From an uncultured bacterium (lineage in GTDB: Bacteria; Pseudomonadota; Gammaproteobacteria; Burkholderiales; Burkholderiaceae_C), in the NCBI GenBank assembly GCA_903830565.1, contig CAIKUF010000146.1, positions 19,045 through 83,044 on the forward strand: a stretch of DNA of 64,000 bases, read 5' to 3'. Under the pieces are notes generated by a model. It was not told where the DNA came from. It made no database searches and was given only the letters and a program-made list of their open reading frames with translations. Both the position numbers and the translations under genes were made by a program. Positions 54,866-63,876 of this stretch are shown piece after piece; the first letter of the stretch is position 1, and each line of letters begins with the position of its first letter.

Positions 54866-55540
54866 TTACCAGAACGCCCAGCTCCCGGTCGCGACGACCC
54901 ACACGCCGAGCGCGCCGTTGGTGACCGCGTGCGCGATCACGGCGACCCACAGCTTGCCGGTACGTCGGTACAGCCACGCATAAGCCAGGCCGGCGACGAC
55001 GGCGGCCAACCACAACGTGTGCACGAGCATGAAGACGAAGGTCGAGAGCACGATCGCCTTCAGGCTCACGCGCCGCGGGTTGACGGCCTCGAAGACCGGG
55101 CTGTCGATCCAGCGCATCACGAACGAACGCCAGAACAGTTCCTCCACCAGCGGCACCAGGAGCGCGGCGCCGATCCAGCGCACCGCGATCAGCGGCCACA
55201 TCGGCTGGCCATTGGCGTCGAGCGGCGTGAAGGTCGCGGTCGCGTCGCCGAGTTGCATCCACGGCGCGTCCAGAACGATCCAGAGCACGAACACGACGAC
55301 GCCGACGGCGGCGGCGAGCGCCGCTTCGCCGGGCGTCGGCAGGTTCTGGCGCGCGAACTCGCCGTACTCGCGCCAGAACGCGAGCAAGAGCGCAGCGCAC
55401 AGCAGCACGCTCAGGCCATAAACCCAGCGCGCATCGAAGGCGCCGCTCTGCGGCAGCGCGCCGCGCACCGACAGCAGAACGATGAAGACGCCGAACGGCG
55501 CGATGCGCACCAGCGCCGAGCGGCCGAGCGGAAAGTTCAT
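54866..55540 (-). CDS. CAAX-type (CPBP) membrane protease, PEP-CTERM-associated type
   Basis: The protein has 224 residues and about seven membrane segments. CPBP motifs: EELFWRSF (motif 1, E-E-x3-R), FVFMLVH (motif 2, F-x3-H) and HAVTN (motif 3, H-x3-N). The architecture and LVPLVEELFWRSFVMRW match the CAAX-protease-related family near exosortase/PEP-CTERM systems (TIGR03008, as I recall). It is a probable intramembrane metalloprotease. The stop overlaps nothing, but its start overlaps the CoA-transferase stop by 4 bp. Confidence 0.8.
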   Translation of the reverse strand: MNFPLGRSALVRIAPFGVFIVLLSVRGALPQSGAFDARWVYGLSVLLCAALLLAFWREYGEFARQNLPTPGEAALAAAVGVVVFVLWIVLDAPWMQLGDATATFTPLDANGQPMWPLIAVRWIGAALLVPLVEELFWRSFVMRWIDSPVFEAVNPRRVSLKAIVLSTFVFMLVHTLWLAAVVAGLAYAWLYRRTGKLWVAVIAHAVTNGALGVWVVATGSWAFW

Positions 55541-56736
55541 GTCGTGGCGTCCCGCTTGACCCCGAGCACCGCCAGCACCGCCTGCGTGTGTTGGCCGAGC
55601 GTGGGCGCCGCGCTTGCGATGCGGCCGGGCGTCAGGCTGAGCCTGGGCACGATGCCAGGGACTTCCAGCGTTAGGCCGTCGGCGGTCGTCACGCGCTCGA
55701 TCATGCCGCGCGCCCGGTAGTGCGGGTCTTCGGCGATGTCCTTCGCGGTGTAGATGCGGCCGGCCGGCACCTGCGCCGCGGTCAGCGCCTCCAGCACCTC
55801 GGCGACGCTGCGGCGCGCCGTGAAGTCGCCGATCGCGGCGTCGATCTCGGCGACGCGCGCGACGCGGCCGGTGTTGCCGGCGAGCTGCGGGTCTTGCGCG
55901 AGGTCGTCGCGGCCGATGGCCGTCATCAAGCGGCGAAAGATCGAGTCGCCGTTGCCGGCGACGAGCACGTGTCCGTCACGGCATGCATAGACGTTGCTCG
56001 GCGCGATGCCGGGCAGCGAAGAGCCTGCAGGCTCGCGCACGACGCCGAATGCGCTGTACTCGGGGAGCAGGCTTTCCATGCAGTTGAACACCGCTTCGTA
56101 CAGCGCCACGTCGACGACCTGGCCGCGTCCTTTCGGCGCCTCGTCGCTGACGGTCCGCGAGCGATGGTGCAGCGCCATCAGAAGGCCGATCACGCCGTGC
56201 AGCGAAGCGAGCGTGTCGCCGATGCTGACGCCCACGCGCACCGGTACCCGGCCCGGCTCGGCGGTCAGGTGGCGCAGCCCGCCCATCGCCTCGGCGACGA
56301 CGCCGAAGCCCGGCCGGTCGCGGTAGGGCCCGCTCTGGCCGTAGCCGCTGATACGCAGCATCAGCAGGCCGGGGTTGGTCGCGCTCAGTTCCTCGTACGA
56401 CAGGCCCCAGCCTTCCAACGTGCCGGGCTTGAAGTTCTCGACCACGATGTCGGCCTCGTCGATCAGGCGGCGCACGATAGAGCGGTCGTCAGCCTGGCGC
56501 AGGTCGAGCACGACGCTCTGCTTGTTGCGGCTTTGCACCTGCCACCAGACGCTGGTGCCCTTGTGCAGCAGGCGCCACTGGCGCAGCGGGTCGCCCGCGC
56601 CCGGCGGCTCGATCTTGATCACCTCGGCGCCGAAGTCGGCCAGCGTCTTCGTTGCAAACGGCCCGGCGATCAACTGGCCGAGCTCGACGACCTTAAGGCC
56701 CGCGAGCGGGCCTGCCGACGGGGCACTCTCGTTCAT
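55537..56736 (-). CDS. CaiB/BaiF-type CoA-transferase (class III)
   Basis: The protein has 399 residues. Family features: VVELGQLIAGPFATKTLADFGAEVIKIE, SGYGQSGPYRDRPGFGVVAEAMGG with the catalytic-Asp region, and VDVALYEAVFNCMESLLPEYS. Class III CoA-transferases move CoA between carboxylic acids (formyl-CoA, succinyl-CoA and others); substrates cannot be read. ATG 56736 overlaps the rlmJ stop by 4 bp, and the stop overlaps the CPBP protease start (ATGA). Confidence 0.88.
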   Translation of the reverse strand: MNESAPSAGPLAGLKVVELGQLIAGPFATKTLADFGAEVIKIEPPGAGDPLRQWRLLHKGTSVWWQVQSRNKQSVVLDLRQADDRSIVRRLIDEADIVVENFKPGTLEGWGLSYEELSATNPGLLMLRISGYGQSGPYRDRPGFGVVAEAMGGLRHLTAEPGRVPVRVGVSIGDTLASLHGVIGLLMALHHRSRTVSDEAPKGRGQVVDVALYEAVFNCMESLLPEYSAFGVVREPAGSSLPGIAPSNVYACRDGHVLVAGNGDSIFRRLMTAIGRDDLAQDPQLAGNTGRVARVAEIDAAIGDFTARRSVAEVLEALTAAQVPAGRIYTAKDIAEDPHYRARGMIERVTTADGLTLEVPGIVPRLSLTPGRIASAAPTLGQHTQAVLAVLGVKRDATT

Positions 56737-57614
56737 GCCGCGCGCTGCTCCAAGAGGTAATGCGCCCCGTCGTACTGGCCCAGCACATCGACGAGGTACT
56801 GCATCAGCGGTGCCAGCGCATCGTGCAACACGTGCGGCGGGTTGGCGATGAAGAGGCCGCTGCCGATCAGGCCGAAGCCGCGGGCATCGGGCTGGCACAC
56901 CGTCAGGCGAACGTGCAGCCAACCCTTCTTCGCTTGCGCGTCGGCGGTGGCCTGCAGGCGCTGCGGCAGTTGCGCCGATTCCAGCGTCGCCAGTTGCGGG
57001 TACCAGATCATCACCACGCCCTCTGCGAAGCGCTCGAGCGCTTCGCGCAGCGCACCGACGACCTTGCCGTAGTCGCTCTTGATCTCGTAGCTGGGGTCGA
57101 TCAGCACCACGCCGCGCCGCGACGGCGGCGGCAGCTCGGCCTTGAGCGCAGCGAAGCCGTCGCCCTGCGTGACCTGCGTGTTCGCCTGCGCGCCGAGATA
57201 GGCGGCGAGGATGCGGTGGTCGGTCGAGTGCAGCTCGTAAAGACGCAGCCGGTCCTGCGGTCGCAGCAACAAGTGGGCGAACGCGGGCGAGCCGGGGTAC
57301 TGCTCGAACGCCACTTGCACCGCATGTGGCTCCAAGCCATCGCCGCCGTTGAACTGCTTGACGAGCGCGACGTAGTCGGCCAGCGCGGGCGGCAGGTCGC
57401 CCCGCGACCACAGGCGCGCGATGCCCTGCTCGTACTCGGCCTTGGTCTGCGCGTAGCGGCCTTCGAGCGAGTAGCCGCCGGCGCCGGCGTGGGTGTCGAC
57501 GAGCGTGAAAGGCTTGTCCTTCCGTGCCATGTAGCGCAGCACCTGCACCAGCACCAGGTGCTTGAGCACGTCGGCATGGTTGCCGGCGTGGAACGCGTGT
57601 CGGTAGGCGAGCAT
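56733..57614 (-). CDS. rlmJ: 23S rRNA (adenine(2030)-N6)-methyltransferase RlmJ
   Basis: The protein has 293 residues. The start MLAYRHAFHAGNHADVLKH and the catalytic motif LIDPSYEIKSDYGKV (the DPPY-type N6-adenine motif with S at the third position) are RlmJ hallmarks, with VDTHAGAGGYSL as the SAM-binding loop. It methylates A2030 of 23S rRNA. It is the first gene of a coupled trio (rlmJ, CoA-transferase, CPBP protease). Confidence 0.92.
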   Translation of the reverse strand: MLAYRHAFHAGNHADVLKHLVLVQVLRYMARKDKPFTLVDTHAGAGGYSLEGRYAQTKAEYEQGIARLWSRGDLPPALADYVALVKQFNGGDGLEPHAVQVAFEQYPGSPAFAHLLLRPQDRLRLYELHSTDHRILAAYLGAQANTQVTQGDGFAALKAELPPPSRRGVVLIDPSYEIKSDYGKVVGALREALERFAEGVVMIWYPQLATLESAQLPQRLQATADAQAKKGWLHVRLTVCQPDARGFGLIGSGLFIANPPHVLHDALAPLMQYLVDVLGQYDGAHYLLEQRAA

Positions 57615-57767
57615 CGTTGGGCTGCGAGAGCGGTGGCAAGCTGCAATGTACGACCTGCGCGCGTCGCCCCTGTGCGCAGACCGCCGGATGCGTTGACGCG
57701 CGGCAAGGCGCGCCCGCCCGAAGCGGTTACGCTCGCAGGCCTTGTTCCATCACCGTCCGGACCCGCG

Positions 57768-58859
57768 ATGACGACCCTTTTCGACCCCCTGCACGCAGGC
57801 GCACTCCAACTCGCCAACCGCATCGTGATGGCGCCGCTGACGCGCCAGCGTGCCCGCGCCGGCCTCGTGCCGACCGCGCTCACGACCGAGTACTACCGCC
57901 AGCGCGCCAGCGCCGGGCTGATCGTCACCGAGGCGAGCCAGATCTGCCCGGCAGGCCAGGGCTACGGCGACACGCCGGGCATCTACAGCCGCGAGCAGGT
58001 GGCGGCCTGGCGCCGCGTCACCGACGCCGTGCACGCGGCGGGCGGGCAGGTCGTGATCCAGCTCTGGCACGTCGGCCGCATCTCGCACGTGACGCTGCAG
58101 CCGGGCGGCGCGGCGCCGGTGTCTTCGACCGCACGCACCGCGGTCGCGAAGACGCGCATCGGCGAAGGCCTGGTCGAAGTCTCGGCGCCGCGCGCGCTGC
58201 GCACTGACGAATTGCCCGGCCTCATCGAGGACTACCGCCACGCCGCGCGCTGTGCGATGGACGCCGGCTTCGACGGCGTCGAGGTGCACGGCGCCAACGG
58301 TTACCTGCTCGACCAGTTCCTGCGCGACAGCATCAACGATCGCAGCGACGCCTACGGCGGCTCGATCGCGAATCGGGCCCGCCTGCTGGTGGAGGTGATG
58401 CGCGCGGTGGCGAGCGAGATCGGCGGCGACCGCACGGCGGTGCGTATCTCGCCGGTGACGCCGAGCAACGGCGCCGGGCAGGACAGCGACCCGCAGGCGC
58501 TGCACGAATACGTCGCCGGGCAGATCGCGCCGCTGGGCCTGGCTTACCTGCACGTGATCGAGGGCGCCACCGGCGGCGCGCGCGACACGCCGCCGTTCGA
58601 CTACGCGGCGCTCAAGGCCAGCTACCGGCGCGCCCACCCGTGCCTGGCCTGGATGGTCAACAACAGCTACACGCGCGAGATGGCGCTGACCGCGGTGGCC
58701 AGCGGCACGGCCGACCTGGTGGCCTTTGGCCGCCCGTTCATCAGCAACCCCGACCTCGTGCGCCGACTGCGCGACGACCTGCCGCTGGCGGAGGTGAACC
58801 GCGAGACGATCTACGGCGGCGGGGAAGTGGGCTACACGGACTATCCGGCGGCGGCCTGA
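57768..58859 (+). CDS. old yellow enzyme-family NADH:flavin oxidoreductase (alkene reductase)
   Basis: The protein has 363 residues. Features: NRIVMAPLTRQRA (FMN-phosphate contact), QLWHVGRISH with the active-site His region, EVHGANGYLLDQFL (the His-x-x-Asn substrate pair), RDSINDRSDAYGGSIANRARLL and the final AFGRPFISNPDL. NemA-like enzymes reduce activated alkenes and nitro compounds, using FMN and NAD(P)H. ATG 57768 is the natural start; the large upstream frame is a shadow of rlmJ. Family-B repeats follow the stop. Confidence 0.9.
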   Translation: MTTLFDPLHAGALQLANRIVMAPLTRQRARAGLVPTALTTEYYRQRASAGLIVTEASQICPAGQGYGDTPGIYSREQVAAWRRVTDAVHAAGGQVVIQLWHVGRISHVTLQPGGAAPVSSTARTAVAKTRIGEGLVEVSAPRALRTDELPGLIEDYRHAARCAMDAGFDGVEVHGANGYLLDQFLRDSINDRSDAYGGSIANRARLLVEVMRAVASEIGGDRTAVRISPVTPSNGAGQDSDPQALHEYVAGQIAPLGLAYLHVIEGATGGARDTPPFDYAALKASYRRAHPCLAWMVNNSYTREMALTAVASGTADLVAFGRPFISNPDLVRRLRDDLPLAEVNRETIYGGGEVGYTDYPAAA

Positions 58860-58865
58860 GCGCCG

Positions 58866-58960
58866 CCCTCACCCCAACCCTCTCCCGCAGGCGGGAGAGG
58901 GGGCAAGCCCGCGCAATTGACACCCTCTCACGCAGGCGGGAGAGGGCAGGGGTGAGGGTG
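58866..58960. repeat. dispersed palindromic repeat, family B, paired inverted copies
   Basis: Two copies lie head to head: CCCTCACCCCAACCCTCTCC with its own stem at 58866-58910, and an inverted unit ending GGGAGAGGGCAGGGGTGAGGG at 58921-58960. Together they can form one long interrupted palindrome. They match the element at 34273-34323. The pair lies between the old-yellow-enzyme and yceI genes, which converge, so it may terminate or stabilise both transcripts. Confidence 0.75.
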
Positions 58961-59057
58961 TTTGGTTACGGCCGTTGTCTGTCTGCCCGCTTGCAGGCGG
59001 GCGAGCGGTCTTCAGCGAGGCGACAGTCAGCGCGCAGGTACTAAATGTCGCCCCCAC

Positions 59058-59645
59058 TCAGTCTTTGTCGCCTTCGAACTCGATGTTGAGCGCGACCTCG
59101 TCGCCGACGGCGGGCAGGGCGTACTTCATGCCGAAGTCGGAGCGCTTGAACTTGCCGACGGCGTTGCCGCCGCAACGGTCCTTCTTCGTGAACGCGTTCT
59201 GGCCGCACTTGAAGCGCTCGAAGGTCAGCGTGATCGGCTTGGTCACGCCGAGCAAGGTCAGGTTGCCTTCGACCGACGACGGCAGGTCGCCGCTGAAGTT
59301 GGTCTTGGTCGACTTGAAGGTCATGGTCGGGAACTCGGCGACGTTGAAGAAGTCGCCCGAGCGCAGGTGATCGTCGCGCGCGGTGGGGCGGTTGCCCTTG
59401 ACGCCGTCGCCGGTCGTGATCGACGCGGTGGCGATCGTCAGTTCGACCGAGCCGGTCTTGGCCGCGCGGTCGAAGCTGAACTTGCCCGAGCTCTTGTCGA
59501 ACTGGCCGTGCATTTGCGACAGGCCCCAATGCTCGATGGCGAAGCCCGGGTAGGTGTGGTACGGGTCGAGCGTGTAGTTCTCGGGCGCGGCCGATGCGAG
59601 CAGCGGGAACGCGGCGACCAGAGCGATGGCAAGCAGTTTCTTCAC
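59058..59645 (-). CDS. YceI-family periplasmic lipid-binding protein
   Basis: The protein has 195 residues. The signal peptide is MKKLLAIALVAAFPLLASAA (1-20). The mature part has the YceI pattern: YTLDPYHTYPGFAIEHWGLSQ, VELTIATASITTGD, FFNVAEFPTMTFKSTK, GNLTLLGVTKPITL. YceI proteins form a lipocalin-like barrel that binds isoprenoids. It lies 48 bp downstream of a membrane-protein gene on the same strand. Confidence 0.9.
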   Translation of the reverse strand: MKKLLAIALVAAFPLLASAAPENYTLDPYHTYPGFAIEHWGLSQMHGQFDKSSGKFSFDRAAKTGSVELTIATASITTGDGVKGNRPTARDDHLRSGDFFNVAEFPTMTFKSTKTNFSGDLPSSVEGNLTLLGVTKPITLTFERFKCGQNAFTKKDRCGGNAVGKFKRSDFGMKYALPAVGDEVALNIEFEGDKD

Positions 59646-59693
59646 GGTGTGACTTCCTTGTTGAGGTTGAATGAAGCGGGAGGGAAAAGCGAT

Positions 59694-60515
59694 TCAGGCC
59701 GCCGCGGCGCGCGAGGCGAACCAGGCGGCGAGGACGGTGAGGCAAGCGACGGCGAGCGCGACCGCGGTCACGACCACCATGCGCACGCGCGGTGAGCGCT
59801 CAGGCACGAAGTCGAGGCTGGCCGCCAGCGGCACCAGCAGCAAGAGCGGCATCGCGTACCAGGGCAGCTGCGCGAGCACGAAGGTCGCCGCGGTGAACAG
59901 CGCGGCGCCAAGGCCGGTCGTGAGCGTGCCGACGAAGCCGGGCGCCACGCCTCGGCCGAGCGCGAACTGAAGCAGCAGCATCGCGCCGCCGCCGGCGGCG
60001 ACCGCGACGCCGTTGGCAAGGTTGCCGATCGATGCCGACAGCAGCGCCGCGGCGCCGACCGCGAGGCCCAGCGCGACCGTGGCCGCACCGCCTGCCACGC
60101 CGTCACTGCGCAGTCTGAGCGTTAGCCGCACCAGCAGGGCGACGAAGACGGCAACGCCCGCGGCCAGCGGCAGCAGTTGTGCCATTTCGCGCTGCGACAG
60201 TACGCTCCAGAACACCCACACCGAGGCCAGGCCGCACAGCGCGGCGACGGCGGCCACACCCCAGCGCGGCGGCCGGGGAACAAGGTCGAGCGCGAGACCG
60301 ACGAAGGGCGTCAGCAGCACCAGCAGCAGCACCTTGCGCGACGCCGTGAGCGGCGTGAACCCGATGCCGGTGGAAAGGCCCACCGCAGTGGCAAAGGCGG
60401 CAGCGACGGCGAACCAGGCCAGGCGCGTGCGCAGCAGCGCAGCGCCGACGAGCAGCGCTACCAAGAGCGGCGCAATGCCGGTCTGGACCATCGGATCGTC
60501 GAGCAGGGATTGCAT
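59694..60515 (-). CDS. polytopic membrane protein of unknown function
   Basis: The protein has 273 residues with eight or nine hydrophobic segments and very few polar residues between them. No catalytic motif or family signature is recognised. It is 48 bp upstream of yceI. It may be a permease-like protein; no function is assigned. Confidence 0.6.
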   Translation of the reverse strand: MQSLLDDPMVQTGIAPLLVALLVGAALLRTRLAWFAVAAAFATAVGLSTGIGFTPLTASRKVLLLVLLTPFVGLALDLVPRPPRWGVAAVAALCGLASVWVFWSVLSQREMAQLLPLAAGVAVFVALLVRLTLRLRSDGVAGGAATVALGLAVGAAALLSASIGNLANGVAVAAGGGAMLLLQFALGRGVAPGFVGTLTTGLGAALFTAATFVLAQLPWYAMPLLLLVPLAASLDFVPERSPRVRMVVVTAVALAVACLTVLAAWFASRAAAA

Positions 60516-60841
60516 CGGTATGGTTCGGTATTGAAGCAGCCGAACTGGCCGCGCCCGCGGCGCCGAGGAATTCCGACGCCGACCGGTCCGGCATGAGCAC
60601 AGCCCGGGAGTGATGCATTGGAATGCGAGCCGTCGATCCCGCAGTTGAGATCCGCTGCACTCTGGGTTCAGTCCGCTTGAAGCCGACGCGCATTTCGCCT
60701 ACCGGTACCACCCGTGCGGGGGGCTGCAACGATGGCGCACAAGGGATGGCTGGCAGCGGCTACCATCGGCCCCAGGGCCGAGACCCGCCGCGCCCGCGTG
60801 CCGCGCGAATTCTGCATCGACAACCACCCACGGAGACCGAC
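60516..60841. other. 326-bp divergent region upstream of the TRAP operon
   Basis: The region lies between the membrane-protein gene (minus) and dctP (plus). A frame open from 60623 continues into dctP but has no family character. GGAGA about 6 nt before the dctP ATG serves as ribosome site. No clear operator or repeat was seen; it presumably holds both promoters. Confidence 0.4.
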
Positions 60842-61861
60842 ATGACCCTCAACCGCCGACAGTTCGCAAGCGCCGTTGCCGCCACCTCGCTCGGCATGGT
60901 CGGCCGTCCGGCACTGGCCGAGGCCACGACGCTGAAGATCTCGCATCAGTTCCCGGGCGGCACCATCGACCAGGGCGACTTTCGCGATCGGCTGTGCCTG
61001 CGCTTTGCGGCCGAGCTGGACAAGCGCAGCGGCGGCACGCTCAAGGCGCAGGTGTATCCGGGCGCGTCGCTGATGAAGGTCAACTCGCAGTTCAGCGCCA
61101 TGCGCAAGGGTGCGCTCGACCTCGGCCTGGTGCCGCTGTCGTATGCCGGCGGCGAGGTGCCCGAGACCAACATCGGCCTCATGCCGGCGCTGGTGCCTTC
61201 GTACGAAGTCGGCGCGGCGTGGAAGAACGCCGAGGTCGGCCGCCTGCTGAGCCAACTGCTCGACGAGAAAGGCATCGTCGTCGTCTCGTGGATCTGGCAG
61301 GCCGGCGGCGTCGCCAGCCGGAGCAAACCGCTTGTGAGTCCCGAAGACGCCAAGGGCATGAAGGTGCGTGGCGGCAGCCGCGAAGTCGACATGATGCTCA
61401 AGGACGCCGGCGCCTCAGTGATCTCGCTACCGTCGAACGAAATCTACGCCGCGATGCAGACCGGCGCGATGGACGCCGCGCTGACTTCGTCGACCAGCCT
61501 GATCTCGTTCCGCCTCGAAGAAGTCGCGAAGTCGCTCACCACTGGGCGCGGCAAGTCGTACTGGTTCATGTTCGAACCGCTCCTGATGTCCAAGATCATC
61601 TTCCAGCAGTTGCCCAAGAACCAGCAGGACCTGGTGATGGCCGTCGGCGCCGAGATGGAGAAGTTCGCCCTCGAAGGCGCGAAGGCCGACGACCAGGCGG
61701 TGGCCGGCATCTACGCCAAGGCCGGTGCGAAGGTTTACGACCTCGACGAAGCGACGCTGCGCAAGTGGCAGGCCATCGCCCGCGGCAACGCCTGGAAGGA
61801 CTTCAGCCAGCGCAACGAGGCCTGCGCCAATCTGCTGACCGCCGCGCAAAAGCTGCTGTGA
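60842..61861 (+). CDS. dctP: TRAP transporter substrate-binding protein DctP
   Basis: The protein has 339 residues. The N-terminus MTLNRRQFASAVAATSLG looks like a Tat signal (RRQF), so it would be exported folded. The DctP fold shows LKISHQFPGGTIDQGD, YPGASLMKVNSQFSAMRKGALDLGLV and PSNEIYAAMQTGAMDAAL, with the conserved Arg in MKVRGGS region that usually binds a carboxylate. Substrate is thus probably an organic acid. ATG 60842 has GGAGA upstream. The GTG of dctQ overlaps its stop. Confidence 0.9.
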   Translation: MTLNRRQFASAVAATSLGMVGRPALAEATTLKISHQFPGGTIDQGDFRDRLCLRFAAELDKRSGGTLKAQVYPGASLMKVNSQFSAMRKGALDLGLVPLSYAGGEVPETNIGLMPALVPSYEVGAAWKNAEVGRLLSQLLDEKGIVVVSWIWQAGGVASRSKPLVSPEDAKGMKVRGGSREVDMMLKDAGASVISLPSNEIYAAMQTGAMDAALTSSTSLISFRLEEVAKSLTTGRGKSYWFMFEPLLMSKIIFQQLPKNQQDLVMAVGAEMEKFALEGAKADDQAVAGIYAKAGAKVYDLDEATLRKWQAIARGNAWKDFSQRNEACANLLTAAQKLL

Positions 61862-62400
61862 GCGGCGGCGCACCCGAGCCTGCCGCGGCCGCGCCTCCGG
61901 CAGACGCCGGGCTGGCCGAACGCGCGATGCAGGCCATCAACCAGGCTGCGCTGCGCGCCGGCATGGTGGCTCTGGTCGCCGCGTCGCTGGTGCTGACTTA
62001 CAGCGTTATCTCGCGCTACCTGTTCAAGGCCAGCACCGACTGGCAGGACGAGTCAGCCGTGTTCCTGCTCGTCGGCGTGGCCTTCCTGTGCGCGCCCTAC
62101 GTGCAGCAGCAGCGCGGGCACATCGGCATCGAGGCGGTGGCGGCCATCCTGCCCGCGCGAGTCAACCGCATGCGGCAGGTGCTGGTCGACATCGCGAGCG
62201 CGCTCTTCTGCGGCTTCTTCGCCTGGAAGTCGTGCAAGCTGCTGCACGAAGCCTGGGTCGACGGCCAGACGACCTCGTCGTCGTGGGCGCCGCCGCTGTG
62301 GATTCCGTACGGGCTGATGGCGCTCGGGATGACGCTCTTGACGCTGCAGATCATTCTGCAACTGACGCCGCGGGTGCGCCGGCGAGGGGTACGCGCGTGA
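61858..62400 (+). CDS. dctQ: TRAP transporter small permease DctQ
   Basis: The protein has 180 residues from a GTG start (61858) that overlaps the dctP stop. After a ~25-residue Pro/Ala-rich N-terminus it has four membrane segments (ALRAGMVALVAASLVLTYSV; SAVFLLVGVAFLCAPYV; VLVDIASALFCGFFAWK; IPYGLMALGMTLLTLQIIL) and the DctQ signature FLCAPYVQQQRGHIGIE. It bridges DctP and DctM. The dctM start overlaps its stop. Confidence 0.88.
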   Translation: MSGGAPEPAAAAPPADAGLAERAMQAINQAALRAGMVALVAASLVLTYSVISRYLFKASTDWQDESAVFLLVGVAFLCAPYVQQQRGHIGIEAVAAILPARVNRMRQVLVDIASALFCGFFAWKSCKLLHEAWVDGQTTSSSWAPPLWIPYGLMALGMTLLTLQIILQLTPRVRRRGVRA

Positions 62401-63740
62401 GCACGATGCAACTCGGGCTGGCCTTCGGCGCGGTCACGCTGGTCGTCATGTTCTCGGGCATGCCGATCGCGTTCGCGCTCGGCGCGGTGGCGACAGTGTT
62501 CATGGTCTTCTTCATGCCGGCGGCGTCGCTCGACACCATCGCGCAGAACGTCTACGAGGAGATGGCCAGCATCACGCTGCTGTCGATTCCGCTCTTCATC
62601 CTCAAGGGCGCGGCGATCGGGCGCTCCAACGCCGGGCGCGACCTCTATCTCGCGATGCACGCGTGGATGCAGCGCATTCCCGGAGGCCTCGGCATCGCCA
62701 ATGTATTCACGTGCGCGCTGTTCGCCGCGATGGCCGGCTCCAGCCCGGCGACGTGCTCGGCGATCGGTTCGGCCGGCATCCCCGAGATGCGCCGGCGCGG
62801 CTACTCGCCGGGCTTTGCGGCCGGCATCATCGCCGCCGGCGGCACGCTCGGGATCCTGCTGCCGCCGTCGATCACGATGATCCTCTATGCGGTCGCGGCC
62901 GAGGTTTCGCTCGGGCGTTTGTTCCTCGCCGGCATCGGCCCCGGGCTGCTGCTGGTCGCGCTGTTCTCGGCCTACGCGGTCTGGCAGTACCGGCGCGAAT
63001 ACGCGCGTGCCAGCGCCGCCTTCGAAGCCGACGGCACCGCGCACGCCTACCTCGGCGCGCACAACTACTCGACGCGCGAGAAGTTCGAGATGCTGCCGCG
63101 CGTGCTGCCCTTCGTCATCCTGCTGATCGGCGTGATGGGCGCGCTCTACGGCGGCTATGCGACGCCGTCCGAGACCGCGGGCCTGGGTGCCGTGCTGGCG
63201 CTGGTGTTGATCGCCAGCGTCTACGGCGTCTGGCGCGGGCGCGACCTTGCCCCCATCCTGCAGGCGACGATCCGCGAATCGACGATGCTGATGATGATCA
63301 TCGGCATGTCGCTGCTGTTCAGCTACGTGATGAGCTACCTGCACATCAGCCAGTCGGCGGCGCAGGGCATCGTCGATCTGCACCTGTCGCGCTGGCCGCT
63401 GCTGGCGGCGATCCTGCTGATGGTCGTCGTGCTCGGCTTCTTCCTGCCGCCGGTCAGCATCATCCTGATGACGGCGCCCATCCTGCTGCCGCCGCTCAAG
63501 GCCGCGGGGTTCGATCTGATCTGGTTCGGCGTGCTGATGACGATCGTGATGGAGATGGGCCTCATCCACCCGCCGGTGGGCCTGAACATCTTCGTCATCA
63601 AGAGCATCGCGCCCGACATCCCGCTCGCCGACGTCATCCTCGGCGTGTTGCCGTTCGTCCTGCTGATGCTGGTCGCCGTGCTCCTGATCAGCGTCTTCCC
63701 GGCGATCGCGCTGTGGCTGCCGAATGCGGCGATGGGCTAG
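62397..63740 (+). CDS. dctM: TRAP transporter large permease DctM
   Basis: The protein has 447 residues from GTG 62397 (overlapping the dctQ stop; ATG 62406 is an alternative). It has about 12 membrane segments with GSSPATCSAIGSAGIPEM, GGTLGILLPPSITMILYA and MGLIHPPVGLNIFVIKSIAP, all DctM hallmarks. It is the sodium-coupled translocation channel. It completes a dctPQM operon with no gap between genes. Confidence 0.92.
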   Translation: MSTMQLGLAFGAVTLVVMFSGMPIAFALGAVATVFMVFFMPAASLDTIAQNVYEEMASITLLSIPLFILKGAAIGRSNAGRDLYLAMHAWMQRIPGGLGIANVFTCALFAAMAGSSPATCSAIGSAGIPEMRRRGYSPGFAAGIIAAGGTLGILLPPSITMILYAVAAEVSLGRLFLAGIGPGLLLVALFSAYAVWQYRREYARASAAFEADGTAHAYLGAHNYSTREKFEMLPRVLPFVILLIGVMGALYGGYATPSETAGLGAVLALVLIASVYGVWRGRDLAPILQATIRESTMLMMIIGMSLLFSYVMSYLHISQSAAQGIVDLHLSRWPLLAAILLMVVVLGFFLPPVSIILMTAPILLPPLKAAGFDLIWFGVLMTIVMEMGLIHPPVGLNIFVIKSIAPDIPLADVILGVLPFVLLMLVAVLLISVFPAIALWLPNAAMG

Positions 63741-63876
63741 CCCGAACTTTGAACTCCGAATTCGCCGCAGAGCGAGCATTGGCGCGGCGTGGAGGTCATT
63801 GCGGGTTGCTTTTTGTTGCCATGTAACTTGGGGTTTTCCTAGTGGTAAGTGATGCTTTCTTTGCTACCATGTAGGC
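63741..63876. mobile_element. left end region of an insertion sequence
   Basis: This stretch is visibly more AT-rich than the surroundings. Similar strings TTGCCATGTA (near 63818) and TTGCTACCATGTAG (near 63861) occur within it. They lie directly before the transposase start. The exact IS boundary and terminal repeat cannot be set because the other end is outside the window. Confidence 0.4.

Noticed and set aside
62097..63779. 560-codon frame opposite dctM
   Set aside because: His/Arg/Asp/Gln-rich antisense frame of a membrane protein; dctM signatures are clear on the plus strand.
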